Of a DNA stretch of 24,975 bases, positions 14,995 through 22,069 are shown in pieces. Below the pieces are notes generated by a model. That model searched no databases. It had not been told where the DNA came from and saw only the letters and a list, made by a program, of their open reading frames with translations. Origin of the DNA: CAZDRB01 sp964507925 (GTDB lineage Bacteria > Patescibacteriota > Microgenomatia > UBA1400 > UBA12108); contig CAZDRB010000004.1 of NCBI GenBank assembly GCA_964507925.1, positions 1-24,975 of the forward strand, read 5' to 3'. Each line of letters begins with the position of its first letter. Position 1 is the stretch's first letter. Position numbers and translations under genes: made by a program.

Positions 14995-15986
14995 CCGAGG
15001 AGAGAAAAATTCCTATAGATGACCCAATTTTTAGTTTTACAGATCCAGTTGTTATTGAGAAGTACTTAGCCTCTGATGTGCTGGATAGGATGTCTAGTGA
15101 AGTCGTGATTGGGCATCTAGCTGTATTTTTAGCAAACGCAAGAGGAACGGATGATTTGGATGAAGTTGCTAGATTTTTTGATGTTGCGAATTCACAGGAA
15201 TTACTGGTGAATATTGGACTTGCAGCTGCAGATAGAAAGAAAGATCCCAAAAGCTATGATATAAGATCAAAAAGAATGTTTGATGATCTAATAAATATCT
15301 CAAATATTGTAAGTGCCCAAGTGCTCGATTATTATTTGCGTCAAAGTTCCGGTAGAAAAAATGTTGCTGTGTATTTAGGGAAAGCGCATGAGGAAATAGT
15401 AAGAATGGATCTTTCTCAAATACCAGAGAACATGAGATTGAGTGACAACAAAATTAGAGATTTGCTTCAAGCGAGAATAAGAGCAAGGTTGGAACGAACC
15501 TTGAGACTTTCTGGTGTTAAAGATAACTTGAGAGGAAGGCGCTATGATTCTTTGCCAAAATGCACTGAGCCAGATCCAAGGATTGACTCTAGAGAATCAT
15601 CAACAAAAAATGATCGTTTAGCTGAAAAATTGGATGAAATATCTTCATTGCCCAAAGACATAAGAAGCATAATTGAGGAATGGTCTGGTAATCTTTTTGG
15701 TCTGGGATATGTGAGAAAAAGGGGCTATAAAGAATACCTTAATTCGGATTCATCTTTGCACCAGATATGGGGAGCAGCTGTAATGCTCCAAATAATGGTT
15801 GAATCTGCAAAATCAAAGAATAGAGATCTAACGTTTATAGAAATAAGTATGGTGCGGAATGCTTTTCTTAAAGCGGCTAACACAAGGAGAAAAGACTGCT
15901 CAATTCGTCAGGCAGACCAAATTGAAAAATTATCTAGGAACATCAAATTTTTAGCAGAAATTATTAAAAAATTAAAATATGAATAA
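14973..15986 (+). CDS. hypothetical protein, 337 residues, island gene 2
   Basis: Not recognised with confidence. A soluble, mostly helical protein. The GTG start directly follows an in-frame TGA; the next in-frame ATG is some 40 codons on, so the GTG is likely but unproven. The segment SKRMFDDLINISNIVSAQVL, then GRKNVAVYLGKAHEEIV (~130-146) faintly recalls the arginine and Gly-x-x-His elements of TraB/ChaN/EreA-like folds; this is speculation. A lysine- and arginine-rich middle (~175-215) leads to a second helical domain (~225-337). Codon use is strongly A+T-biased against its neighbours, suggesting transfer. Confidence 0.6.
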   Translation: MRGNEKIAEERKIPIDDPIFSFTDPVVIEKYLASDVLDRMSSEVVIGHLAVFLANARGTDDLDEVARFFDVANSQELLVNIGLAAADRKKDPKSYDIRSKRMFDDLINISNIVSAQVLDYYLRQSSGRKNVAVYLGKAHEEIVRMDLSQIPENMRLSDNKIRDLLQARIRARLERTLRLSGVKDNLRGRRYDSLPKCTEPDPRIDSRESSTKNDRLAEKLDEISSLPKDIRSIIEEWSGNLFGLGYVRKRGYKEYLNSDSSLHQIWGAAVMLQIMVESAKSKNRDLTFIEISMVRNAFLKAANTRRKDCSIRQADQIEKLSRNIKFLAEIIKKLKYE

Positions 15987-16215
15987 GTACACAAAAGCTG
16001 CTCTTCGCGATCTCTCTATTAATGGTGCTGCTTATTACAATTTGCCTCAGTTAGAAAATGACCCAGGTTCTAAGTTCCGATCTCCAGATGATCCAGATTC
16101 GCAAATTGGAGGCGTAGATGAGAGCTTGATACTTGCTGGTTTGGAACTAGAAGTAATGAAGTTTTACGAAGATTTGGGCATTGATTATTATCCATATTCT
16201 GGACGAAGAAAATAA
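15979..16215 (+). CDS. hypothetical protein, 78 residues, island gene 3
   Basis: Not recognised. Overlaps the preceding gene by 8 bp, so it is the third member of the same unit. MNKYTKAALRDLSINGAAYYNLPQ, an acidic Pro-Asp stretch (DDPDSQIGG), then a predicted helix ESLILAGLELEVMKFYEDLG and an aromatic, basic end. No membrane segment or known motif, and no clear ribosome binding site. It ends 2 bp from the convergent gene at 16218. Confidence 0.55.
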   Translation: MNKYTKAALRDLSINGAAYYNLPQLENDPGSKFRSPDDPDSQIGGVDESLILAGLELEVMKFYEDLGIDYYPYSGRRK

Positions 16216-16217
16216 AT

Positions 16218-16667
16218 CTAGCGGAAAATCCAGAGACAGATAATTAAGAGAATTTGTGGCGTCAGGCCGTCGAGCATGCGGGGAATTGAGTGGTGGAAGG
16301 AGTGGTGGAAGCGGTTGAGAGGAGCGAGCCAGGATGGCTCGTATTTGAGAAAGTTGCGCGGAGCTTCCAGTATGTCAGGAATGAGCGCAAGAAAAGCCCC
16401 CCAGATTTGAGGTGAAGAGAGATCGAGAGGCGAGCTAAGCGGGAACATGGCCAGAACTAGGACTGCTGCGAGTGCCAGATCGACAATTTCGTGTTTGACG
16501 GCGAGCGAGGGGGATTTGCCCCCTTTGCTCAGGCCCGTGCCTGCGTCCCAATGGGGAACGGCGTCGGCGAGGTAGTGCGAGAGGAGAATGAGGGGGACGG
16601 CGAGAGCTGGATTTGCAACTTTGACTGCGATAAAGGCGCCAACTGCGGCGTGACTGATGGACAACAT
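16218..16667 (-). CDS. YdjM-like membrane protein with conserved His residues (DUF457 type)
   Basis: 149 residues with about four hydrophobic helices: VGAFIAVKVANPALAVPLILL, LALAAVLVLAMFPLSS, IWGAFLALIPDIL, ILLIICLWIF. Histidines and acids sit at membrane edges: ISHAA at the start, SHYLADAVPHWD (~30-41), KHEIVD (~59) and FHHSFHHS (~120-127). This pattern belongs to the membrane-bound putative metal-dependent hydrolase family (YdjM/DUF457), whose reaction is unknown. It is shorter than most members. Divergent from lgt. Confidence 0.7.
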   Translation of the reverse strand: MLSISHAAVGAFIAVKVANPALAVPLILLSHYLADAVPHWDAGTGLSKGGKSPSLAVKHEIVDLALAAVLVLAMFPLSSPLDLSSPQIWGAFLALIPDILEAPRNFLKYEPSWLAPLNRFHHSFHHSIPRMLDGLTPQILLIICLWIFR

Positions 16668-16674
16668 AGGGATT

Positions 16675-16680
16675 AGTATA
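16675..16680 (-). promoter_or_regulatory. -10 element of the YdjM-like gene, leaderless type
   Basis: Minus-strand TATACT (16680 to 16675), then AATCCCT and the ATG at 16667; the predicted RNA start is one base before the ATG. Confidence 0.6.
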
Positions 16681-16711
16681 TAGTAAGATAGCTGATAGGA
16701 GAACAGTAATT

Positions 16712-17548
16712 ATGTTGCCAATTTTGCTAAGTATTGGGCCGATTAAGATTTATTCATACGGCGTTTTTTTGTCTCTTGGCTTGTTCCTAGGCCTGTACTG
16801 GTGGTGGAAGATGGGGCGCGACGAGCACTGGGACGAGATCAATTTGTTTGATGGATTTTTCTTGACAGCCTTCTTCTTTGCAGTTTTTGGCCGGATTGGC
16901 TATGTGATTTTGCATTTTGAGGAGATGGGGAGCCTTTACCGCTCGCTCGCGGTCCTCGCGTTCCCAGGAGTATCTTTTGTCTCTGGATTAGTCGGGGCGA
17001 CAGCTGTGGTTTGGCTTTTTGGGAGAAACCATAAATGGGAACAGGGCAAAGTGTTTGATGCTTATGTGGTTTTACTTTCTTTGGTCATGATTTTTGGTGG
17101 GATCGGCGGCCTACTTAATGGAAGTAATCCAGGTAGAGAGGTAAGCTGGGGAGTTCTATATCCAGGGGAGGTTGTAAAGACTTTTCCAGTTGATTTGTGG
17201 GTGATAATCTGGGCAGTAATTAGCTTTTTGATTGTGTCTCGGGTGAGAAAAAACTTTCGTTTTTACACCTGGTATAAAGGCGAATCAAGCATGGCGACGC
17301 CAGGACTTGCGGCGCTTATGTTTGTAGCTCTACTTGGCTTGTACTCGATTGTGCTTGGACTAGTGGATAAATCGAGATACTTGGTTTTTGGGAGAGTGCC
17401 GGTTGAGACTATCGTGGGTGTGATTTTGATTGCCCTCGGCTTAGCCCTGATAAAGCGTCGGATGGGTAGACGAGAGGGGAGTATGTGGGATAAGCTCAAA
17501 GAGAAGAAGATTGCTTGGTTACAAAAACTACGTAAAAGGAGAAGGTAA
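16712..17548 (+). CDS. Lgt-family membrane protein, probable pseudoenzyme
   Basis: 278 residues with about seven membrane helices. It follows prolipoprotein diacylglyceryl transferase (Lgt) along its length: SIGPIKIYSYGVFLSLGLFLG, FGRIGYVIL, GVSFVSGLVG, GGIGGLLNGSNPGR. Lgt moves diacylglycerol from phosphatidylglycerol to the lipobox Cys. Compared with E. coli Lgt from memory, HGGL reads VSGL (His103 lost), GRLGNFINGE reads GGIGGLLNGS (Arg143, Asn146 and Glu151 lost), and HPSQLYE reads FPVDLWV. The GxFR(P) region with Arg239 is not recognisable. Tyr26 and the Asn-Gly core remain. The fold looks kept but activity is doubtful. AGGAGA lies 9 bp before the ATG. Confidence 0.8.
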   Translation: MLPILLSIGPIKIYSYGVFLSLGLFLGLYWWWKMGRDEHWDEINLFDGFFLTAFFFAVFGRIGYVILHFEEMGSLYRSLAVLAFPGVSFVSGLVGATAVVWLFGRNHKWEQGKVFDAYVVLLSLVMIFGGIGGLLNGSNPGREVSWGVLYPGEVVKTFPVDLWVIIWAVISFLIVSRVRKNFRFYTWYKGESSMATPGLAALMFVALLGLYSIVLGLVDKSRYLVFGRVPVETIVGVILIALGLALIKRRMGRREGSMWDKLKEKKIAWLQKLRKRRR

Positions 17549-17550
17549 GT

Positions 17551-17910
17551 ATGCAGTATCCACGAAACATTTTGCAGCCAGTCTGGGATTATCTTAAGAA
17601 ACTAGAAAAAGACCTACTACACCGCAAAAGCGCTCTTGCCAAAGAAGATCCCTTTGCCGACTCGAGCAGGTTGAACGATAACGCAAGTGACGATACTGAG
17701 GCAGCCGAGCAGTTTGGCCATGCCCAGTCTGCCGCTTTATCTGAGGAGACGAGTGGGGCACTAACTCGAGTTAGGCAGGCAATGAAGCGAATAGACGAGG
17801 GGACTTATGGCAAGTGTACAAGTTGTGGCAAGATGATAGACACCGACCGCCTCAAGATCGACCCGACGGCGGATATGTGTCTGGATTGTGCCAAGAAAAA
17901 GAGCAAGTGA
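17551..17910 (+). CDS. TraR/DksA-type zinc finger protein
   Basis: 119 residues. A helical N-terminal half (LQPVWDYLKKLEKDLLHRKSAL ... TRVRQAMKRIDEGTYG) is followed by a four-cysteine finger CTSCG ... MCLDCAKK at ~90-115 (CxxC-x17-CxxC). DksA/TraR proteins enter the secondary channel of RNA polymerase and tune initiation, often with ppGpp. The coiled-coil-tip acids of DksA are not clearly placed; ASDDTEAAEQ (~45-55) is the candidate. It starts 2 bp after the Lgt-like gene and ends 10 bp before the rluA-type gene. Confidence 0.85.
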   Translation: MQYPRNILQPVWDYLKKLEKDLLHRKSALAKEDPFADSSRLNDNASDDTEAAEQFGHAQSAALSEETSGALTRVRQAMKRIDEGTYGKCTSCGKMIDTDRLKIDPTADMCLDCAKKKSK

Positions 17911-17920
17911 TCGGGTAAGT

Positions 17921-18679
17921 ATGGAGATACCTATATTGTTTGAAGACAGTGAGATTGTTGTGATAGACAAGCCTTCGGGAGTGGTGTGTAACCGAGCCGA
18001 GACAATTAAAGAGCAAACGCTGCAGGACTGGTATGATGAAAAATTTACAATTTCTAATTCACAATTTACAGGCGAGGAAAGTCAGTATTTTCGGGAGCGA
18101 AGTGGGCTAGTGCACCGACTTGACCGGGAGACGAGCGGGGTCATGGTCATGGCTAAGACGCCTGAGGCTTTTAACGAGCTTCTGCGGCAGTTTAAGGAGC
18201 GCGAGGTAGCTAAGGAGTATCTTGCGCTTACCCACGGGTTGTGGCAGACGAGGGAGGGTGAGATCTCGCTGCCGATTGGGAGGAGGCGTGATGACCGGAA
18301 AAAGTTTGGGGTGCGAGATGGCGGCCGGGAGAGCGTGACCTTGTACAAAGTCGAGGAGAGCTACAAGACGTGGATCTTCCCGCGCGATCTTAAGGTTGAT
18401 GACCGGGGCTATACGGGATTTTCGCTGGTGCGCTTTTTCCCCAGAACTGGTCGCACTCACCAGATACGGGTACACGCGAGGCAAGTGGGGCACCCGATCG
18501 TGGGTGACCCAGATTATGCGGGGCGTAAGCGCAGCCGCGAGGATCGTAAATGGGCGGGGAGAGTTATGCTCCAAGCTCAGAAGCTGGAGTTTAGTCATCC
18601 GAGGAACGGGAAGCGCGTGAGCTTTGAGTCGAAGAATGAAGAAATGCAGAAGGTGTTGGAGTGTTTGATAGTCTCGTAG
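17921..18679 (+). CDS. RluA-family pseudouridine synthase
   Basis: 252 residues. It converts uridine to pseudouridine in rRNA or tRNA. Motifs in order: LFEDSEIVVIDKPSGVVCN; catalytic block SGLVHRLDRETSGVMVMAKT (Asp of HRLD); KEYLALTHG; and RTGRTHQIRVHARQVGHPIVGDPDYAG. There is no S4 RNA-binding domain before the catalytic domain, so it resembles the RluA/TruC form more than RluD. ATG 17921 is preferred; the longer start at 17888 lies within the zinc finger gene. Target site unknown. Confidence 0.92.
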   Translation: MEIPILFEDSEIVVIDKPSGVVCNRAETIKEQTLQDWYDEKFTISNSQFTGEESQYFRERSGLVHRLDRETSGVMVMAKTPEAFNELLRQFKEREVAKEYLALTHGLWQTREGEISLPIGRRRDDRKKFGVRDGGRESVTLYKVEESYKTWIFPRDLKVDDRGYTGFSLVRFFPRTGRTHQIRVHARQVGHPIVGDPDYAGRKRSREDRKWAGRVMLQAQKLEFSHPRNGKRVSFESKNEEMQKVLECLIVS

Positions 18680-18689
18680 TAAATATATA

Positions 18690-18737
18690 TTGACACTGGT
18701 GAGATAATGTTTGTGGGAATATTCTTACTAAGGAGAT
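18690..18737 (+). promoter_or_regulatory. promoter region and ribosome binding site of the 18743 gene
   Basis: An extended -10, TG-A-GATAAT (18700-18708), gives a predicted start near 18715. A TTGACA at 18690-18695 lies too close to serve as its -35. A strong AAGGAGAT (18730-18737) stands 5 nt before ATG 18743 and decides for that start over ATG 18707. Confidence 0.55.
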
Positions 18738-18742
18738 CAAAT

Positions 18743-19414
18743 ATGGCGCCATATCCAAGCCAAGAAGCTGCTCAGTCGATTCTAGATCGTGATGAACGGC
18801 ATCCGTATGGACTAGGGAGGGTAGTAGAGGCTTCCGCAGGTCAAAAAATCACATGGGAGAGCGAGCCAGGAACAATAGAATTTCGAGCTTTAGCGATAAG
18901 AAATCCAAATCACACACTACCTTATTCGGGAATAATGACTATCTCCGAGACTGGCTACAGCAATGGCTACTACGGTTTTTTGGATTTGTCAGCCATTCCT
19001 CCTCAAACTCAGCTTGGAGTACATAACGATAGAGAAATATATCAGGACTTGCTTGGCGTCGCCATCCAGTATGGAGCAAAGGTTGCGACAATACAGTCTC
19101 TAAAAGATAAGACTGATATACACATTCGAATTTCTGGAGCGGACGAGCCAACGTCTGATCAGTTAGAGGCTGTTGCGGTTGCGACATTGATGCCTGAAGA
19201 GGCGGCTCAAAAGGTGTGGAAAGGTGGTTTTGTAATTTTGGAAGACCCGCTTTATCCTTCTCCTCCACAGGTTGTGTCGGTGTGTGTGCCAAGTGAGGAA
19301 TGTTTGTGGGTACTAAACTATAAAAATAAGGTTGAGTATATGAATAGAGAATTATGGGAAAAATATGGCACCCCAGTAGTTGTCCACCTTAAGCGTCATA
19401 GTCGTTCTAAATAA
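18743..19414 (+). CDS. hypothetical protein, 223 residues
   Basis: Not recognised. A soluble protein without signal or membrane helix. It opens MAPYPSQEAAQSILDRDERH; then beta-rich stretches EPGTIEFRALAIRNPNHTLPYSGIMTISETGYSNGYYGFLDL and AKVATIQSLKDKTDIHIRISG, then DPLYPSPPQVVSVCVPSEECLWVLNY. Start set by AAGGAGAT at 18730. Codon use is more A+T-rich than its neighbours rluA-type and queA. It overlaps the 3' end of the convergent queA by 8 bp. It may be an acquired single gene. Confidence 0.6.
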   Translation: MAPYPSQEAAQSILDRDERHPYGLGRVVEASAGQKITWESEPGTIEFRALAIRNPNHTLPYSGIMTISETGYSNGYYGFLDLSAIPPQTQLGVHNDREIYQDLLGVAIQYGAKVATIQSLKDKTDIHIRISGADEPTSDQLEAVAVATLMPEEAAQKVWKGGFVILEDPLYPSPPQVVSVCVPSEECLWVLNYKNKVEYMNRELWEKYGTPVVVHLKRHSRSK

Positions 19415-20432
19415 TTAGCATTGCGTCGCCGAAGGAAAAGAAGCGGTAGTTGTGGAGGATCGCCTCGCGGTAGCTACGTCCGAGGAGAGAGGAGGCGAAA
19501 GTAGTAAATTTTTCCTCTGAATTTGGAGCAGAACAGAAAGCAGAAACGAGCATCAGGAGAGTGCTCCCTGGCAAGTGAAAGTTGGTCAAGAGTGCGTTGA
19601 CAACCCGAAACTGGTAGGGAGGGTAGATAAAAATCGATGTTGAGTAGTCGCCGGGAGTGAGGTCGGGACAAGACTCGAGCGCGCGAAGGGTAGTTGTGCC
19701 TATCGCGAGGGTTTTTTCGTTAGCAGCAGATAGTTTATGGTTTATGGTTGGGGGAATGGTATAGGACTCGGAGTGCATTTTGTGTTCTAGAATATTGTCG
19801 GCCTTGACGGGGAGAAAAGTGCCGAGCCCGACGTTGAGTGTGATTTCTTGCCATGAGTGATTTTCTTTGATTTTTGCAAGAAGTTCGGGAGTAAAGTGTA
19901 ACCCTGCCGTCGGGGCGGCAGCAGAAAAACCTGACTTGGCATAGACTGTTTGGTACTCGCCCGGGTCGGAGAGAAGTTTTTTGATGTATGGAGGGGTTGG
20001 CATAGTGCCAATTTTGGAAAGCGTTGTGCGCAGCTTACTCTCGTCCTGGCTGAACTTGAGCGTGTGTTCGTAGTTCTCCACTCTAGCCACTTTGCCTTGC
20101 AAGTCAGGCGTAAACGAGATGATGGTCCCAGGTTTCATGCCAGGTTTGACGATGCATTTGTATGTACTTTGACCTAGTGACTCCAGAAGAAGGATCTCGA
20201 CCTTGCCCCCGGTTAGTTTGTGTCCAAAAATACGGGCCGGGAAGACCTGTGTGTTGTTGGCTATGACTCGGTAGTTTTTGGGGATAAGACTCGGGAGGTC
20301 GTAGATATGGTGGTGGGAGATGGAGCCAGTCTCGCGGTCGACGAGCATGAGGCGTGCATGGTCGCGAGGGACGGCTGGTTCTTGAGCGATGAGCTTGGAT
20401 GGTAGATCGTAGTCAAAAGCAGAAAGCTTCAT
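19407..20432 (-). CDS. queA: S-adenosylmethionine:tRNA ribosyltransferase-isomerase
   Basis: 341 residues from ATG 20432. QueA moves and isomerises the ribosyl part of AdoMet onto 7-aminomethyl-7-deazaguanine in tRNA, giving epoxyqueuosine at wobble position 34. Landmarks: FDYDLPSKLIAQEPAVPRDHARLM, YRVIANNTQVFPARIFGHK, GGKVEILLLE, YQTVYAKSGFSAAAPTAGLHFTPELL, LNVGLGTFLPVKADNILEHKMHSE and TNFHLPGSTLLMLVSAF. A longer start at 20477 would run through the promoter; TAGAAT at 20445-20440 sets 20432. No other queuosine genes are in the window. Confidence 0.97.
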   Translation of the reverse strand: MKLSAFDYDLPSKLIAQEPAVPRDHARLMLVDRETGSISHHHIYDLPSLIPKNYRVIANNTQVFPARIFGHKLTGGKVEILLLESLGQSTYKCIVKPGMKPGTIISFTPDLQGKVARVENYEHTLKFSQDESKLRTTLSKIGTMPTPPYIKKLLSDPGEYQTVYAKSGFSAAAPTAGLHFTPELLAKIKENHSWQEITLNVGLGTFLPVKADNILEHKMHSESYTIPPTINHKLSAANEKTLAIGTTTLRALESCPDLTPGDYSTSIFIYPPYQFRVVNALLTNFHLPGSTLLMLVSAFCSAPNSEEKFTTFASSLLGRSYREAILHNYRFFSFGDAMLII

Positions 20433-20439
20433 GAGGCGT

Positions 20440-20445
20440 ATTCTA
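20440..20445 (-). promoter_or_regulatory. -10 element of queA, leaderless type
   Basis: Minus-strand TAGAAT followed by ACGCCTC and the ATG at 20432. It lies only 10 bp from the oppositely directed -10 of the LytR_C gene. Confidence 0.6.
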
Positions 20446-20452
20446 CTAGATG

Positions 20453-20461
20453 TGTTAGCAT
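20453..20461 (+). promoter_or_regulatory. extended -10 promoter of the LytR_C gene, leaderless type
   Basis: TG-T-TAGCAT, then GAAGGA (6 nt) and the ATG at 20468. The predicted RNA start equals the A of the ATG. GAAGGA touches the ATG directly and is too close to act as a ribosome binding site. Confidence 0.5.
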
Positions 20462-20467
20462 GAAGGA

Positions 20468-21361
20468 ATGTGGGCAAAAAGACTACTTGTTTTGGTGTTG
20501 GGTTTGATAAGCGTGGGAATACTTGCCTCGATGTGGCAAAAATCCCAGGTTGTTAATCATCCCAGCTATCGTTTTAACATGGCGATGATTGCCCCAGAAT
20601 TTGGTGTTAGTTTTGTATCATTTGATCCGGTCGAAAAAGCAATTTTGGTTTTGCCTTTTCCGACTGAGCTCGCGATCAAATCTAGAAGCAAGGGAGAGTA
20701 TGCGATATCTTCTTTGTACAAATTAGGAAATTATCAAGGCGAGGGGGGAGAGTTTGCCCGCAAGAAAATCCAGGGCTTTATGAAGATTCCGATACCTGGG
20801 TATATCGTGACCGAGGGTGAACGAAAAGTGAGTAAGGCAAGAATTATTGGTGAGCTCTTGCGCCATACCCTCAGGATGGGCGAGCCTGAGAGCTCCTTGA
20901 GTCGGCTAGACACCGCTTATTTGTGGCTGAGGAGCTTGGGGTATAGCTATCGTGAGATTGACGAAGAGGAGCTACTTCGCGCCGGAGTGATTGTAGACAA
21001 TACTTATCAACCGGAGCGGCTACAAGAGTATGTGGGGACGAGATTATTTGACTGGGGGATTGGAGCATCTGGGACAACGGTTGCGGTAATCAACGAAAGC
21101 GGGGAGAACGGACTAGGGAGCGATTTTGCGGATTTTTTGAATAATCTGGGACTAGACGTGGTTATGGTTAGGTCGGGAAATAGTACCGAAAAACTAGAAA
21201 AAAGTGAGTGGATAGTGGGGAGCGCGGAGAAAGGAGAGGAACTAAGTTATATCTTTGAGACGCTGTTTGGTCTAGAAAAGTCCAAGGTCGAGAGCTCGGT
21301 TGAGGAGTATCGGGCAGAAGTAGTGATTAGAGTGGGAGTAGATGCACGGGAGTTATTTTAA
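20468..21361 (+). CDS. membrane-anchored protein with LytR C-terminal domain
   Basis: 297 residues. One N-terminal membrane helix (~5-21, RLLVLVLGLISVGILASMW), so the rest is likely outside. The middle part (~30-190; FNMAMIAPEFGVSFVSFDPVEKAILVLPFPTEL ...) superficially recalls the beginning of an LCP domain (use of the terms 'VSFDP', 'ILVLPFP'), but the LCP catalytic arginines are not seen. Residues ~200-285 (TTVAVINESGENGLGSDFADFLNNLGLDVVMVRSG ... YIFETLFG) fit LytR_C (PF13399), found on cell-wall polymer ligases and alone. A role in the cell envelope is an inference. The last 9 bp overlap the convergent TPR gene. Confidence 0.75.
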   Translation: MWAKRLLVLVLGLISVGILASMWQKSQVVNHPSYRFNMAMIAPEFGVSFVSFDPVEKAILVLPFPTELAIKSRSKGEYAISSLYKLGNYQGEGGEFARKKIQGFMKIPIPGYIVTEGERKVSKARIIGELLRHTLRMGEPESSLSRLDTAYLWLRSLGYSYREIDEEELLRAGVIVDNTYQPERLQEYVGTRLFDWGIGASGTTVAVINESGENGLGSDFADFLNNLGLDVVMVRSGNSTEKLEKSEWIVGSAEKGEELSYIFETLFGLEKSKVESSVEEYRAEVVIRVGVDARELF

Positions 21362-21982
21362 CTTTCTTCGTCGTGGGGGTGTTGTGTACCGGGAGAAGGA
21401 TGGGGTCGCTGAGGGCCTTTTGGGTCGTTTGAGTTCGCGGAGGAATATAGTTGCTGAGTTGTCGGTTGCCCCTTTGAGGCATGCCGAGAAACAATATCCT
21501 TGCTTGAGCAGATCTTGCAACTTGCGGGAGAGATCGTCTGGCAGGGAGCCGATGTAGGTATTGTCCTCGGTCGTGACTGCGACTAAGCGGGTTCGGGGAG
21601 AAAGCTTGAGAGACTGCTTGCAACAGAGCGAGAGGAGAGTCTCGCGACTGGCTACCTTAATCAAAGTCGAACTTTTGGTGATGCCAGGAAGCTCGATAAA
21701 GTCTTCCTCGATCAAGGTGATGCTATTTGAAGTGTTTTTTTGATGGGGGAGCACCTTGAGATTTTTGGTTGCGATAGTGTCGTATTTGTCGATTGCAAGT
21801 ACTTGTTGATAGGCGTTTTTGGCGGCGTCTTTTTGGCCTAGTTCGGTGTAGGCATGACCGAGTCGGTTGAGGGCGGGAATGTTGTCAGTGTCGCCCGCTA
21901 GAATTTCGAGATTATATTCGACGGCAGTTTCCCAGTCGCTTGCTAGTGCGGCCTTGATTGCTTGATCTTGTAATCTATTCAT
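21353..21982 (-). CDS. TPR-repeat protein with a small C-terminal domain
   Basis: 209 residues from ATG 21982. About two tetratricopeptide repeats cover ~8-75 (DWETAVEYNLEILAGDTDNIPALNRLGHAYTELGQKDAAKNAYQQVLAIDKYD), a protein-binding helical scaffold. A beta-rich domain follows at ~95-195 with IKVASRETLLSLC, TRLVAVTTEDNTYIGSLPDDLSRKLQDLLKQGY and SATIFLREL; its DN-x-YIG-x-LP pattern recalls HIRAN-like or ribonucleoprotein beta barrels, which is uncertain. The tail is basic. A consensus promoter places the RNA start near 21986, excluding the longer starts at 21994 and 22105. Confidence 0.75.
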   Translation of the reverse strand: MNRLQDQAIKAALASDWETAVEYNLEILAGDTDNIPALNRLGHAYTELGQKDAAKNAYQQVLAIDKYDTIATKNLKVLPHQKNTSNSITLIEEDFIELPGITKSSTLIKVASRETLLSLCCKQSLKLSPRTRLVAVTTEDNTYIGSLPDDLSRKLQDLLKQGYCFSACLKGATDNSATIFLRELKRPKRPSATPSFSRYTTPPRRRKLK

Positions 21983-21992
21983 TGATCGGCTC

Positions 21993-22021
21993 ATTATCGA
22001 GACAAACTGTGTTTTTGTCAA
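21993..22021 (-). promoter_or_regulatory. consensus promoter of the TPR gene
   Basis: Perfect TTGACA (minus strand, 22021-22016), exactly 17 bp, then GATAAT (21998-21993). Ten bases follow before ATG 21982, so the leader is only about 4 nt. Confidence 0.8.
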
Positions 22022-22057
22022 TAAGTATCCGTGTGGGAGAGGCCTAGCTCTTTGGTG

Positions 22058-22063
22058 TAGAAT
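22058..22063 (+). promoter_or_regulatory. -10 element of yebC, leaderless type
   Basis: TAGAAT followed by GTAGCT and the ATG at 22070; the predicted RNA start equals the A of the ATG. Confidence 0.6.
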
Positions 22064-22069
22064 GTAGCT

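Noticed and set aside
18690..18695. TTGACA as the -35 for the 18743 gene
   Set aside because: No hexamer resembling a -10 lies 16-18 bp downstream; the nearby GATAAT is only 7 bp away.
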